The notes: a model not told the origin generated them from the sequence alone. A stretch of DNA of 64,000 nucleotides from Acidiphilium sp. 37-60-79 (GCA_002279355.1 NCBV01000001.1:1-64000); one strand, 5' to 3'; positions 18,523 to 28,336 are shown, numbered from the stretch's first letter. Made by a program: numbers and translations.

Positions 18523-18882
18523 TTAGTCGGCGTGAACCGCTTTGGCCGCTTGGACGATAGCGGCGAAGCCCTCCGCATCATCATAGGCCATGGCGGCCAG
18601 AACCTTACGGTCAAGCTCGATATTCGCGAGCTTAAGCGCATTGATGAACTGGCTATACGTCATGCCGTGCTCACGCACCGCCGCGTTGATGCGCTGGATC
18701 CAGAGCGAACGGAACTCGCGCTTTTTAACCCGGCGGTCGCGGTATGCGTAGCGTAACGCCTTTTCCAGGCGCTCCAGGGCGATGCGATAGCTGGTTGAGG
18801 ACCGGCCAACGAACCCCTTCGATTGATCGAGAATTTTTTTGTGACGAGCATGGGCGGTGACGCCCCGTTTTACGCGTGCCAT
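18523..18882 (-). CDS. rplT: 50S ribosomal protein L20
   Basis: 119 residues, full length. [27 protein letters not shown] and the [22 protein letters not shown]-like core (seen here as [21 protein letters not shown]) identify L20, an early 23S rRNA assembly protein. TAAGGAG lies before the ATG, and the gene begins 12 bases after rpmI in the standard rpmI-rplT order. The usual infC partner is not upstream here. Confidence 0.98.
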   Translation of the reverse strand: MARVKRGVTAHARHKKILDQSKGFVGRSSTSYRIALERLEKALRYAYRDRRVKKREFRSLWIQRINAAVREHGMTYSQFINALKLANIELDRKVLAAMAYDDAEGFAAIVQAAKAVHAD

Positions 18883-18894
18883 ATGATGCGCTCC

Positions 18895-19098
18895 TTAATT
18901 GAGACCGTAGGGGGCCCACTGCTTGACGGTTTTACCGTCCTGCTCGGGCAAAGCCATGGTGCCACGATTGGTGCGCTTCATTTTTTGCGAGCGATTGATC
19001 AAACCATGGCGCTTATTGCCATGACCGGCCAGCACTTTGCCGGTCGCGGTGATTTTGAATCGCTTTTTGACCGACGATTTGGTCTTCATTTTCGGCAT
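18895..19098 (-). CDS. rpmI: 50S ribosomal protein L35
   Basis: 67 residues: [20 protein letters not shown] followed by [22 protein letters not shown] are diagnostic. AAGGAG precedes the ATG at 19098. Longer open frames extend upstream but have nothing to do with L35. First gene of rpmI-rplT; infC must be elsewhere in the genome. Confidence 0.98.
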   Translation of the reverse strand: MPKMKTKSSVKKRFKITATGKVLAGHGNKRHGLINRSQKMKRTNRGTMALPEQDGKTVKQWAPYGLN

Positions 19099-19397
19099 TT
19101 TCTGTCTCCTTATCTCCGTGCCCGCTCTGCGGGTGCGCGGTGTGCGGCCGGGCATGCCAACTGGCCCGGACTCGCGACGGGATCGCGCGGAAGACTGGGC
19201 TTCTACACAGACTGGTTGACCGATGCAAGCACAACAGTAGAAATCGACGTGACGGACGAAAGTGCTGCAATCGCACATTGAACGTTATCACGGAATTGTT
19301 TAAGATAATAAACGAGGGTTGGGTTGCAAACGCGGGCAAATTAATTCGGGCCGTGAGCGCAGAGCGAATGATTATAGACTGAATTTCCTTTGAATGG
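19099..19397. other. Divergent intergenic region rpmI / GT2 gene
   Basis: About 300 bases holding the rpmI-rplT promoter and leader and, on the other strand, the AT-richer promoter region of the large glycosyltransferase (19280-19397). Long minus-strand open frames cross it but have no ribosome binding site or recognisable product. No tRNA or other RNA gene seen. Confidence 0.45.
19200..19228 (-). promoter_or_regulatory. Possible sigma-70 promoter of rpmI-rplT
   Basis: Read on the minus strand: TTGCAT (19228-19223), 17-base spacer, TAGAAG (19205-19200), about 100 bases upstream of rpmI. The GC-rich leader between them and rpmI includes CCGGGC...GCCCGG (19149-19168), which could fold. An autoregulatory leader is possible for this operon but I see no recognisable L20-binding structure. 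Confidence 0.35.
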
Positions 19398-22070
19398 ATG
19401 ATGATGAAAAAATCGCCTCCCGCAACCCCGACCGGTCGCGCACCACGCGCCGCAACGCGACCAATCCTCGGTTTTCTGGACCGGATCGAAGACGCGGAAA
19501 TTGCCGGATGGGCATTTGATCCGATCGACCCAGCGACGCCACTAGCGATGCGGGTGATGATCGACGGCTCAATTGCCGATGTGCTGAGCTGTGACGTCAA
19601 CCGACCGGACGTATCGGCGCTCAACCTGCCGAGCACCAAGGTTGGCTTCGAATACGCGATCCCGGCTAAATTCCAGGACGGGTTACGGCACGTGCTATCC
19701 CTCGCCGGGATTGACGGTGCGCCGATCCATCTACCCGGACGCGGTGGCATCATTCTACCCGAATTACATTTTTGTCTGACGCGCCAGGTTCGGATCGATG
19801 GGGTGCTGGACGGCTTGGTGGATGGCTTGAGCCAGGGATGGGTGCTGCGTGTCGACCAGCGCACCAATGAAAAATCGGGCGGCGTGAGGCTGATGGTGAC
19901 GGCTCAAGGTCAGCCGATCACCGAGATCGTCGCCGATCAATTTCGCGGCGACGTCGCCGAGGCGCTCGGTTGTGATCCCGCCTGCGGCTTTTCATTCGTG
20001 CTGCCTCCGGCTTTGCGACTGGGTCGACGGGTCAAGCTCGATTTTCATGCGATGCCCGAGCGCGTGCAGCTGCGCGGCGCACCAATTGAGATTACCGTGC
20101 CCACCGCGCAGGAACGCAGCCAGATCGCAGCGATGATTGAGCGGACCGACGAGATGTTTCGGTTTGCTTATAATTTGCGGCGCGAACTCAAAGCAGCATT
20201 GCCCTCGGATCGTTTCTCACTGGCCGATTACCAAAGCTGGGCCGAGCAAAACGCCCCGTTGATTCTCTCCCGCTCAGCGGTGCGCTATGGCGCGCTGACG
20301 TCCGAGCCCCGCGTTTCGGTGCTCTGCCCGGTTTATCGTCCGGTGCTTGCAGAATTTCTGGCGGCAATGGACTCGGTGCGTGCGCAAACCTATGCGAATT
20401 GGGAACTAATCCTGGTCGATGATGCCAGCCGGGACGACACAATCAGCGCGACTCTGGCGGAACTGGCGAAGCTTGATCCGCGCATTCGGGTGATTACGCA
20501 GGAGAAAAATGGGGGGATCGCCGAGGCGACGAACCGAGCGCTCAGCGCTGCCAAGGGCGATTTCGTCGCATTTTTCGATCATGACGATCTAATGATCCCC
20601 TGCGCGCTTGAGGTGATGATGCGCGCCCAGGCGGCGACAGGTGCGCGGCTGCTTTATTCGGACGAAGACAAGGTCGATGCGCGCGGGCGGGTGAGCGAGC
20701 CGAATTTCAAGCCTGATTTCAATTATCGGTTTTTGCTCGACCTCAATTATATTTGCCATTTGGTGGTTGCCGAAACGCCCTTGGTGCGGGCAGCAGGCGG
20801 GCTTGATCCGCGCTTCGATGGTGCGCAAGATCATGATTTGTTGCTTCGCCTGACCGAGCATTTGCGCGCGGATGAGGTCCATCACGTGGCCGAGATTTTG
20901 TATCACTGGCGCCTCACCGCTCGGTCCACCGCGGGGGGTGCCAGCGCCAAGCCGCGCGCAGCACTCGCCGGCGAAGTCGCTGTTGCTGAGCATTTGAAGC
21001 GCCGCCGGTTGTCGGCCAAAGTCGGGCGGCGAGGGGGACTAACATGTTACCGAACCCAATTCACCAACAGTTCAGATCCTGGCGTGTCGATATTGATACC
21101 TTACCGAAATCACATTACGCTGACCCGGCAATGCGTTGAGGCGATCCGCAAACATACGAGCGGCGTCAAATACGAGATCATTTTGCTGGATAATTGGTCC
21201 GATGGGGTGGAAGCCGAAAAATTTGCGGTCGAACAGGGCAATCTACCCGACACGCAGGTTTTGAAAATCGCCGAACCGTTCAACTACTCAGCGATCAATA
21301 ACCGCGGCGTCGCCGCTGCGCGCTATCCGTATTTGCTGTTTTTGAATAACGATGTGTTTGTCAAAGACGACACATGGCTACGCACTCTGCTGAACGAAGC
21401 ATTGGCCGATCCCGGTGCCGGGGCCATCGGCGCCAAATTACTCTATCCGAACGGCACTGTGCAGCATGCCGGCGTGGTGCTTGGCGTCGGCGGTGTTGCC
21501 GATCACGCTTTTCGTGGCCTTGGTGGAACCGAGCCGGGCTATATCGCCCATGCGATGACGGCCCGTGAGGTCGCTGCGGTGACTGCGGCGTGCATGTTGG
21601 TTCGGCGCGACGCGTTCGAACGGGTGGGCGGCTTTGATGCTGACGAATTGGGCGTTGCTTTTAACGATGTGGATTTGTGCTTGAAATTGCGTAAAGTCGG
21701 ATATCGGATTTTGTTCACGCCGGATGTGGTTTGTGAGCATCGGGAAAGCATGAGCCGGGGTGATGATCTCGGAGAGGAAAAATTGGCGCGCTTTATGTTA
21801 GAGAACGAGGTGATGCGGGTGCGCTGGGGCGATACGTTACCGCTCGATCCGTTCTATAATCGCCAATTTGCCCGGGAAGGCGGGGTATATCGGGATCTGC
21901 GCATCATCGAACCCGCGCAGGAAACACTCTGGCAGCGCATGCCTAAGGTTGACGAAATCATCGCGCCAGCCGCTGCGGCACGGACCGGCGCGGCCCGATC
22001 AGATCAGCACGACACAGCCGACGCGCCTCGGAAAAAGAGCAAGCCAAGCGGACCGCGCCATGGGCGCTAA
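19398..22070 (+). CDS. Large glycosyltransferase with two GT2 domains and N-terminal beta-type repeats
   Basis: 890 residues. Residues about 20-235 hold two related non-catalytic segments, each ending in a GFxFxxPxxxxxGxRH/RV pattern (GFLDRIEDAEIAGWAFDP...GFEYAIPAKFQDGLRHVLSL and a second copy ending GFSFVLPPALRLGRRVKL). Residues about 305-545 are a first GT2 domain (VSVLCPVYRPVLAEFLAAMDSV, DDASRDDT, FFDHDDLM). Residues about 555-800 are a second GT2 domain (VSILIPYRNHITLTRQCVEAI, FLNNDVFV, GGFDADELGVAFNDVDLCLKL). Such tandem GT2 enzymes build O-antigen or rhamnan chains. It is followed by bciB after 27 bases, an unexpected partner. Confidence 0.85.
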   Translation: MMMKKSPPATPTGRAPRAATRPILGFLDRIEDAEIAGWAFDPIDPATPLAMRVMIDGSIADVLSCDVNRPDVSALNLPSTKVGFEYAIPAKFQDGLRHVLSLAGIDGAPIHLPGRGGIILPELHFCLTRQVRIDGVLDGLVDGLSQGWVLRVDQRTNEKSGGVRLMVTAQGQPITEIVADQFRGDVAEALGCDPACGFSFVLPPALRLGRRVKLDFHAMPERVQLRGAPIEITVPTAQERSQIAAMIERTDEMFRFAYNLRRELKAALPSDRFSLADYQSWAEQNAPLILSRSAVRYGALTSEPRVSVLCPVYRPVLAEFLAAMDSVRAQTYANWELILVDDASRDDTISATLAELAKLDPRIRVITQEKNGGIAEATNRALSAAKGDFVAFFDHDDLMIPCALEVMMRAQAATGARLLYSDEDKVDARGRVSEPNFKPDFNYRFLLDLNYICHLVVAETPLVRAAGGLDPRFDGAQDHDLLLRLTEHLRADEVHHVAEILYHWRLTARSTAGGASAKPRAALAGEVAVAEHLKRRRLSAKVGRRGGLTCYRTQFTNSSDPGVSILIPYRNHITLTRQCVEAIRKHTSGVKYEIILLDNWSDGVEAEKFAVEQGNLPDTQVLKIAEPFNYSAINNRGVAAARYPYLLFLNNDVFVKDDTWLRTLLNEALADPGAGAIGAKLLYPNGTVQHAGVVLGVGGVADHAFRGLGGTEPGYIAHAMTAREVAAVTAACMLVRRDAFERVGGFDADELGVAFNDVDLCLKLRKVGYRILFTPDVVCEHRESMSRGDDLGEEKLARFMLENEVMRVRWGDTLPLDPFYNRQFAREGGVYRDLRIIEPAQETLWQRMPKVDEIIAPAAAARTGAARSDQHDTADAPRKKSKPSGPRHGR

Positions 22071-22097
22071 CCTCGTTTCACTGTCCGTGCACCAGCA

Positions 22098-23303
22098 ATG
22101 ACGGCGGGGCAAGCTGCACCGCATCGACATCTCTGCACCGATTGTGGGATTTCCCGCACCAATGCCCCCAAGCGCTGCGGACAAGCCTGCCAGTTCATCA
22201 AGCCCGACTATAACCGGCTAGAGACCGCCGTTCATGGCCGCCCGCGCGATCCGTCTCGCTCGGACGAACTGTTTTTCGGGCCGTTCCAACGCATGGTAAA
22301 GGCGGTGTTGCAACCCGCTCGCGCTGGCGCGCAATGGAGCGGGATTACCACCCGAATTGCCGAAAGATTACTGGAAACTGGGCAGGTTCAGGCCGTTTTA
22401 ACGATGGCGCCTGACCCCGACGACCGTTGGCGACCGGTGCCGGTGCTGATCACGCAGTCGGCAGATATGGCGCGGGCGCGGGGCATGCGCATGGGATATG
22501 CGCCATTGCTGTCCTTGTTAGAACCTGCCCGGGCCCAAGGTTATCGGCGGCTGGCAGTGATTGGCATCCCCTGCCAAGTCTATGCGTTGCGCGCCCTTGA
22601 GCAATCGCTTGGATTCGAGCGGCTCTACGTGATCGGCACGCCTTGTTCAGATAATACCAGCACTGAGAATTTTCATCAGTTTCTCGCCTTGTTATCGGAC
22701 GCACCCGAGACGATCACCTATCTGGAATTTCGCGCTGATTACCATGTTGAACTGCGTTTCAGCGATGGGCGCCGGAAAATCATTCCGTTTTTGCAATTGC
22801 CTATCTCCAAACTGCCGCCGGATTTTTTTCCGCTCACCTGCCGCACCTGCGTGGATTATACCAATGTGCTGGCCGATATCACCATCGGTTACATGGCAGG
22901 CCAAGGCGAGCAATGGATGATCGTGCGGAACGCGCGCGGTGCGGAACTGGCTGATCTACTCGGCGATGAGGTTAAGACCACGCCATTGCAAAGTGCAGGT
23001 AAACGGCAAGGGGCCGTGAAGGGCTTCATGGCCAATACCGAGCGGGCTGCCGGGGGTTTGCCGCTGCGGCGCATGCCGGGCCTGTTGCGGCATATCGTGG
23101 GCTGGCTGATGCCACGGATAGGTCCGCGCGGCTTGGAATTCGCCCGCACGCGGGTTGAAATGAAGGCTATTGAGACGGTGTTACATCTGCGGCGGGCAGA
23201 GCCAGCGCGGATGAAATCCATGATCCCCGACCACGTTTGGCGGCTGGTGGCGCCCTATGGGCTCACGCCCAAACCCGGCGAGAGCGACCGCACAATCGAT
23301 TGA
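22098..23303 (+). CDS. bciB: Ferredoxin-type 3,8-divinyl (proto)chlorophyllide a 8-vinyl reductase
   Basis: 401 residues of the FrhB/FdhB (coenzyme F420 hydrogenase beta subunit) family. The N-terminal CTDCGISRTNAPKRCGQACQF gives cysteines for a 4Fe-4S cluster. GAQWSGITTRIAERLLETGQV, VLTMAPDPDDRWRPVPVLI, VIGIPCQVYALRALE, VIGTPCSDNT, CRTCVDYTNVLADITIGYM and RIGPRGLEFARTRVEM follow the BciB pattern of cyanobacteria and phototrophic bacteria closely. BciB reduces the C8 vinyl group in (bacterio)chlorophyll synthesis. No other photosynthesis gene is in the window, so the call rests on sequence pattern alone. Alternative: an F420-hydrogenase beta-type oxidoreductase of other function. Confidence 0.8.
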   Translation: MTAGQAAPHRHLCTDCGISRTNAPKRCGQACQFIKPDYNRLETAVHGRPRDPSRSDELFFGPFQRMVKAVLQPARAGAQWSGITTRIAERLLETGQVQAVLTMAPDPDDRWRPVPVLITQSADMARARGMRMGYAPLLSLLEPARAQGYRRLAVIGIPCQVYALRALEQSLGFERLYVIGTPCSDNTSTENFHQFLALLSDAPETITYLEFRADYHVELRFSDGRRKIIPFLQLPISKLPPDFFPLTCRTCVDYTNVLADITIGYMAGQGEQWMIVRNARGAELADLLGDEVKTTPLQSAGKRQGAVKGFMANTERAAGGLPLRRMPGLLRHIVGWLMPRIGPRGLEFARTRVEMKAIETVLHLRRAEPARMKSMIPDHVWRLVAPYGLTPKPGESDRTID

Positions 23304-23304
23304 G

Positions 23305-23357
23305 CTAGTGTCCCGATTCTGAAATCCGTTGGATTTCGGAATCAGAGTGGACACTAG
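23305..23357. repeat. Palindromic element 1 with TAGTGTCC ends
   Basis: A 53-base inverted repeat: ends CTAGTGTCC and GGACACTAG, inner arms CGATTCTGAAATCC and GGATTTCGGAATCAG around a 3-base loop, with one or two mismatches. It starts two bases after the bciB stop codon. Its end sequence is shared with element 2, so the two belong to one family of small non-autonomous repeats (REP- or MITE-like). Confidence 0.75.
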
Positions 23358-23370
23358 AAAATTCAATGAT

Positions 23371-23423
23371 TTAGTGTCCTGCCCCTGAAATTCATCTAAT
23401 GAATTTCAGGGGCATGACACTAG
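23371..23423. repeat. Palindromic element 2 with TAGTGTCC ends
   Basis: Same length (53 bases) and same outer ends as element 1 (TTAGTGTCC / GACACTAG), but different inner arms: TGCCCCTGAAATTCAT and ATGAATTTCAGGGGCA around CTA. It is 13 bases from element 1. Either could act as a bidirectional terminator between the convergent bciB and lytic transglycosylase genes. Confidence 0.75.
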
Positions 23424-23435
23424 CAGGTGCGTTGG

Positions 23436-24710
23436 CTATTGAGCGGCGGGGGACAATACCGCGCAGCCGGTTGGGGCTGAACGCAAGCGCTCACAGGCGT
23501 TCAGCGCTGCGGTCTGCGGCAGATCAATATAGCGGGCGCGATATAGTCGGCCGCGCGGGGTGTTCACACTGATCACCACCGGCTTGCCTTTGATCAACAT
23601 CTGGACCGCCGATAGTTCGGCAACACCCAAGGCGGCCTTGGCTTGAGAGGATGAATTGTAAGCGCCAACCTGGATTGCCCAACCGGTAGGGTGGGGTGCG
23701 ATGACCATCGTTGCAGGGCGCACTGGTCTGGGGAGGGGCGGCGGCGTGACAACCGGCTGCGGCGGAATATAGGGTAGTCGGGTCGCAGCTTCAGCGCTGG
23801 GGATCAGCGCGAAACCACCACTATGCTCAATGGGCGGCGGCGCGGAGGGCGGCGCATCAACGGGGCTCTGCTGATCGATTTGCGGAGGTGGCGTGAGTGC
23901 CGCAACCTCAATTGGCGCTGGTACCGCTGCTGGCGAACTGGCTTGGCTTGCTCTCGTTTGCTGCGCTGCAGCCAAGGCTTGCTGGTTGAGCTGATCGGTG
24001 ACTGATGAGCCAGCGCTCGACCTCATGCCCGGCGGAATCGTCGCGGGCAGCCGATTCATTGCCAGCTCGACATTGGGTGTCCCCGTCGATGATTGAGCTG
24101 CCGGATAGACGCCGCTGATACGCGGCGCGATCATTGCCACGTACTGGCGCGTCGCGTTCGGCAATGGCTGATGATAGTCCAGATAATTATCAAGCCGCCC
24201 CGGCCCGGCATTATAGGCCGCGAGGAACCCAGGCGAGCCGTAAATTTGATACATCTCGTGGATATAGGCCGTTCCGGCCATGATATTGTTATATGGATTA
24301 TATGGGTCGCTACCGAGCCCGTATTGGGCAGCCATTTCACGATAGGTCGCCGGTTCCAACTGCATCAATCCCATCGCACCGGTGGGCGACGTCGTCAGAT
24401 GGCCACCGAGATATTCATGGCCACCCGATTCGACGCGCATGACTTGGCGGATCCATCGCTGCGGCACGTCAAACCGCTTTGACGCTTGACGAATATACGG
24501 ACCCCAAGGGTCACTCGTCGGGCCCGGCGGCGCGTAACTGCCGGACGCCGGATTGGCGTAGCCCGAGGCTTGGCCGGTCGCGGATAATTTCGGTGAATGG
24601 CTGGCACAGGCGGACAGCAGAGCCAATGCCGAAAATATGGCGGCACGCTGCAACAAGCACGCAGTGCGGCGTTTGGGGAAATCGAGGACGGCAGACGCCG
24701 TGATTGCCAT
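23436..24710 (-). CDS. Lytic transglycosylase (SLT) with C-terminal SPOR domain, lipoprotein
   Basis: 424 residues. An N-terminal hydrophobic segment ends in the lipobox LSAC (near residue 33), so the protein is anchored to a membrane. Residues about 75-195 are an SLT goose-type lysozyme domain: catalytic Glu in VMRVESGGHEYL, GAMGLMQLEPATYREMA and AAYNAGPGRLDNYL. A proline-rich linker (about 250-335) leads to a C-terminal SPOR domain (AIQVGAYNSSSQAKAALGVAE, GRLYRARYIDL) that binds denuded septal peptidoglycan. It probably trims glycan strands at division. It stands alone. Confidence 0.9.
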   Translation of the reverse strand: MAITASAVLDFPKRRTACLLQRAAIFSALALLSACASHSPKLSATGQASGYANPASGSYAPPGPTSDPWGPYIRQASKRFDVPQRWIRQVMRVESGGHEYLGGHLTTSPTGAMGLMQLEPATYREMAAQYGLGSDPYNPYNNIMAGTAYIHEMYQIYGSPGFLAAYNAGPGRLDNYLDYHQPLPNATRQYVAMIAPRISGVYPAAQSSTGTPNVELAMNRLPATIPPGMRSSAGSSVTDQLNQQALAAAQQTRASQASSPAAVPAPIEVAALTPPPQIDQQSPVDAPPSAPPPIEHSGGFALIPSAEAATRLPYIPPQPVVTPPPLPRPVRPATMVIAPHPTGWAIQVGAYNSSSQAKAALGVAELSAVQMLIKGKPVVISVNTPRGRLYRARYIDLPQTAALNACERLRSAPTGCAVLSPAAQ

Positions 24711-25008
24711 GGCGCAGGGTCTTCCAAACTATGCAGACCTGACGATCCGCGTTGCAACAATTGCGCTCCGCCAAACACTGCGGAGATGACCAAAGCAAAA
24801 CCAACGCTGCCGATGATTGCCGCCAGCGTATCAAAGCCGAGACCTGAAACAAAGCTCGTGCGAATTCTCAGCTCATTGATGTAAGCTGTTATCTTATAGG
24901 CGAAATTATGGCAAGTATTAGTTTGATTTGCTTTCGGTTCTCGAAATGTCACCACCTGCTGCCGTGGATTGAGATGACCAAATCGTAAGATCGCGCTAAG
25001 AACCGCTT
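24711..25008. other. Divergent intergenic region, possible small membrane peptide
   Basis: 298 bases between divergent genes. On the minus strand, a frame entering at 24955 encodes a stretch LAAIIGSVGFALVISAVFGG that would span a membrane, but it then runs into the transglycosylase gene out of frame. It has no clear ribosome binding site, so I do not call a gene. Promoters of both flanking genes should lie here. Confidence 0.3.
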
Positions 25009-25383
25009 ATGACCAAACTTCCCCAAGCACGCATCTGGGCAGTCGTCTGCCAGGCCACGGCACTTATTCTCGCCTTAGGGTTAGTATCGTGCGCACGCAC
25101 GGCGACACCACCGAACTTGGCAGGCAATAGACCTGCCGATCCATCGGCTGCTTTCATTGGGCCAAGCAAAATCCTTGCGGTTCGGCCCGTGAGCCGCGTT
25201 GGCGCTGGGGGCGTTTCTGGGGTACTTTCGACGATTGGCGCCGCTAATGTGCCGCGCGAGGCAGGCCAGGAGGTGATTGTGCGCGATGCGCATGGTCGGG
25301 TCCTATCCGTGCTTCGCCCGGTGGGATCGGCGGGGCCGCTGAACCAGACCCATCGCACGGCGGATGAAATTCCCGACAGCTAA
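25009..25383 (+). CDS. Hypothetical lipoprotein
   Basis: 124 residues. The N-terminus has a hydrophobic run ending LGLVSCART, a lipobox with Cys near residue 28. The mature part is short with a conserved-looking end (EVIVRDAHGRVLSVLRPVG) and no known domain. It lies only 8 bases before the polysaccharide-export permease frame and may be an accessory of it. Function unknown. Confidence 0.65.
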   Translation: MTKLPQARIWAVVCQATALILALGLVSCARTATPPNLAGNRPADPSAAFIGPSKILAVRPVSRVGAGGVSGVLSTIGAANVPREAGQEVIVRDAHGRVLSVLRPVGSAGPLNQTHRTADEIPDS

Positions 25384-25430
25384 AGGCGGGTTTGGTTGAA
25401 GCCGCGAGCCGGTTCCTGTATCGGCACTCT

Positions 25431-26405
25431 ATGGACACGCAGGTTGTTAACTCTGGATCGACTGATTCGCGCGCGGTCGCACCGCGATCTGAGGCGGACT
25501 CCAGCGCGGGCACGGACCTCATCCCAAATGGGAGCGGGCAACAAGCCGATATGCCGGCGCTGATCCGGCCGGATTCCCGGCTGGTTATCGTCGCCGGACT
25601 TGGCATGATGGGGCGCCTGCGATTGGCGTTGACTGACCTTGCCGATACTTGGCGGTTGCGTCGGCTCGTCGCGACGTTAGCGTTTTTGGATATTCGGCTG
25701 CGCTATCGCGGCTCGCTGCTCGGCCCGTTCTGGCTCACTCTATCGACGGGCTTGATGGTTGGCGCGCTAGGGTTCGTTTATTCGCATCTGTTTCACACCA
25801 AATTACATACCTATCTGCCGTTTCTCTCGCTTTCGCTGGTGTTGTGGAATTTTATCAATGCGTTGGTGACGGATGGTTGCCTCGCCTACACGTCCAATGA
25901 GGCGATGATCCGTGCCGCACGAATGCCATTGTCGCTCCATGCGGCCCGCTCGGTGGCGCGCAACGTGTTGGTACTGGGACATAATATTCTGGTGATCGTG
26001 GTGGTTTTTACCATCATGAATGTTTGGCCGGGACGCGTGGCGTTGATGATGCTCCCCGCCTTCGCACTATGGATGATCGACGGGCTAGCCATCTCGATCC
26101 TGCTCGGCGGATTTTGTGCGCGCTTTCGCGATGTGCCGCCGATTGTTGCAAGTGTCATGCAAATTGCCTTCTTCGTCAGCCCGATCATCTGGAGTCCGGA
26201 GATTTTGGCGCATCGCGGCATTGGCATCGTGCTGCTGAACTGGAATCCGTTTTACGCGTTGCTCGAAATCGTCCGCGCGCCGCTGCTTAACCAGATGCCA
26301 ACGCTCGCGACCTGGGGATCGGCCTTGGGCTATTCGGGCGCGCTCGTGCTGGTGACGGCCGTGTTTTTCACCCGTGCGCGCAGCCGCATCGCGTTTTGGA
26401 TTTAG
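25431..26405 (+). CDS. ABC-2 polysaccharide export permease (Wzm/KpsM-like)
   Basis: Inner-membrane component of an ABC exporter for O-antigen, capsule or other glycan; 324 residues from the ATG at 25431. LRYRGSLLGPFWLTLSTGLMVGALGFVYSHLF is typical of ABC-2 polysaccharide permeases. Six hydrophobic helices are visible and a 60-residue hydrophilic N-terminal extension precedes them. A TTG at 25392 preceded by AAAGGCGG would add 13 residues and is a serious alternative. Three bases separate its stop codon from the ATPase start. Confidence 0.85.
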   Translation: MDTQVVNSGSTDSRAVAPRSEADSSAGTDLIPNGSGQQADMPALIRPDSRLVIVAGLGMMGRLRLALTDLADTWRLRRLVATLAFLDIRLRYRGSLLGPFWLTLSTGLMVGALGFVYSHLFHTKLHTYLPFLSLSLVLWNFINALVTDGCLAYTSNEAMIRAARMPLSLHAARSVARNVLVLGHNILVIVVVFTIMNVWPGRVALMMLPAFALWMIDGLAISILLGGFCARFRDVPPIVASVMQIAFFVSPIIWSPEILAHRGIGIVLLNWNPFYALLEIVRAPLLNQMPTLATWGSALGYSGALVLVTAVFFTRARSRIAFWI

Positions 26406-26408
26406 CCC

Positions 26409-27233
<825 letters not shown>

Positions 27234-27273
27234 CGGGCGGAACCCGCATCGCGCAATTTGCAACAATCTGAAA

Positions 27274-27297
27274 CATTGATATGCTTTATTATCAATG
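27274..27297. repeat. Small inverted repeat before lpxC
   Basis: CATTGATA (27274-27281) and TATCAATG (27290-27297) pair perfectly around an 8-base AT-rich loop, 40 bases after the export ATPase gene and about 95 before lpxC. It may be a weak terminator or an operator. The surrounding 150 bases are AT-rich and probably contain the lpxC promoter. Confidence 0.35.
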
Positions 27298-27391
27298 ACT
27301 TATATAGAAATAATCAGAAATATTCATTGACTTTCCGTTGCCATAATTCCCGACTAGTGTGCGCTGCAACGAGATATGGGGTTTTGCGGTA

Positions 27392-28327
27392 ATGTGGCGT
27401 GATCGGGATCAGGGTATTTGGAGCCAAAGCCAGGCGGCAATGCGTAGCTACCGGCGCGGTATCTCGCGGCCAATTGGTTGCGAGGGCATTGGCCTGCATT
27501 CGGGCGCCGCGGTGTCGATACGGTTTATCCCTGCCGAAACCGGCTCTGGCATCGTGTTTCACCGCACCGATATCGGCGTGACGATCCCAGCGCGCTATGA
27601 TCATGTGGTGGACACCCAACTCAGCACCACATTGGGCATCGGCGAGCACCGGATCGGTCTGGTCGAGCATGTGATGGCCGCTTTGGCCGGACTCGGCGTC
27701 GATGATGTGCGCGTTGAGGTCAGCGGCCCGGAATTGCCGATTCTGGATGGATCAGCAGCTGAATTCGCGTTTTTGCTCGCCTGCGCAGGCATTATCGAGA
27801 GTGATGTGCCGCGTTCGGTCATCCACGTGCTCCGCCCGGTGCAAGTCTTTGAGGGTAACGTCATGGCGGAATTGCACCCAATCAGCGTTAGCGAGCCTGG
27901 TTTCCCGATGGCCCTGACGATCGATTTTGCCGATGCCGCCATTGGCCGTCAGCATTTGGCACTGACGATGGACGCCGAAAAATTTAGCCGCGAGCTTGCA
28001 CCAGCACGCACTTTTACGCTTGCCACCGAAATCAAAGCGTTGCGGGCTGCGGGTTTGGCGCAGGGCGGCAGCCTCGCCAATGCAATCGTCGTTGAGAATG
28101 GGAACGTAGTTAATCCGGAAGGGTTGCGCTGGCCTGACGAGTTTGTACGCCACAAAATGCTCGATGTGGTGGGTGACTTAGCTTTGGCATGTGCGCCGAT
28201 TCGCGGGCGCTTTATCGGTGAGCGAACAGGTCACCGGATGAATAACCGATTGCTTCGCGCGCTATTTGCCGATGCCAATAACTACCGGATCATCACGCCC
28301 GCGCCGGTTTTGGCGGCGGTGGCGTAG
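27392..28327 (+). CDS. lpxC: UDP-3-O-acyl-N-acetylglucosamine deacetylase
   Basis: Committed step of lipid A synthesis: zinc-dependent removal of the acetyl group. 311 residues if started at the ATG 27392. CEGIGLHSGAAVSIRF, GLVEHVMAALAGLGVDDVRVEV (zinc His), PILDGSAAEF, and EFVRHKMLDVVGDLAL (zinc His and Asp) and the catalytic His in GHRMNN are all present. A start at 27440 (MRSYRRGISRP) would match the length of other LpxC proteins better, and a GTG at 27359 is also possible. It stands alone here rather than in the ftsZ cluster. Confidence 0.95.
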   Translation: MWRDRDQGIWSQSQAAMRSYRRGISRPIGCEGIGLHSGAAVSIRFIPAETGSGIVFHRTDIGVTIPARYDHVVDTQLSTTLGIGEHRIGLVEHVMAALAGLGVDDVRVEVSGPELPILDGSAAEFAFLLACAGIIESDVPRSVIHVLRPVQVFEGNVMAELHPISVSEPGFPMALTIDFADAAIGRQHLALTMDAEKFSRELAPARTFTLATEIKALRAAGLAQGGSLANAIVVENGNVVNPEGLRWPDEFVRHKMLDVVGDLALACAPIRGRFIGERTGHRMNNRLLRALFADANNYRIITPAPVLAAVA

Positions 28328-28336
28328 GGCAACCAC

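Noticed and set aside
19013-19867. 284-residue minus-strand frame across rpmI and the GT2 gene start
   Set aside because: Overlaps two strong genes and is Ser/Arg-rich as expected for an antisense frame.
24395-24955. 186-residue minus-strand frame with a membrane-like helix
   Set aside because: Most of it overlaps the transglycosylase gene in another frame; the hydrophobic part alone is not enough to call a gene.
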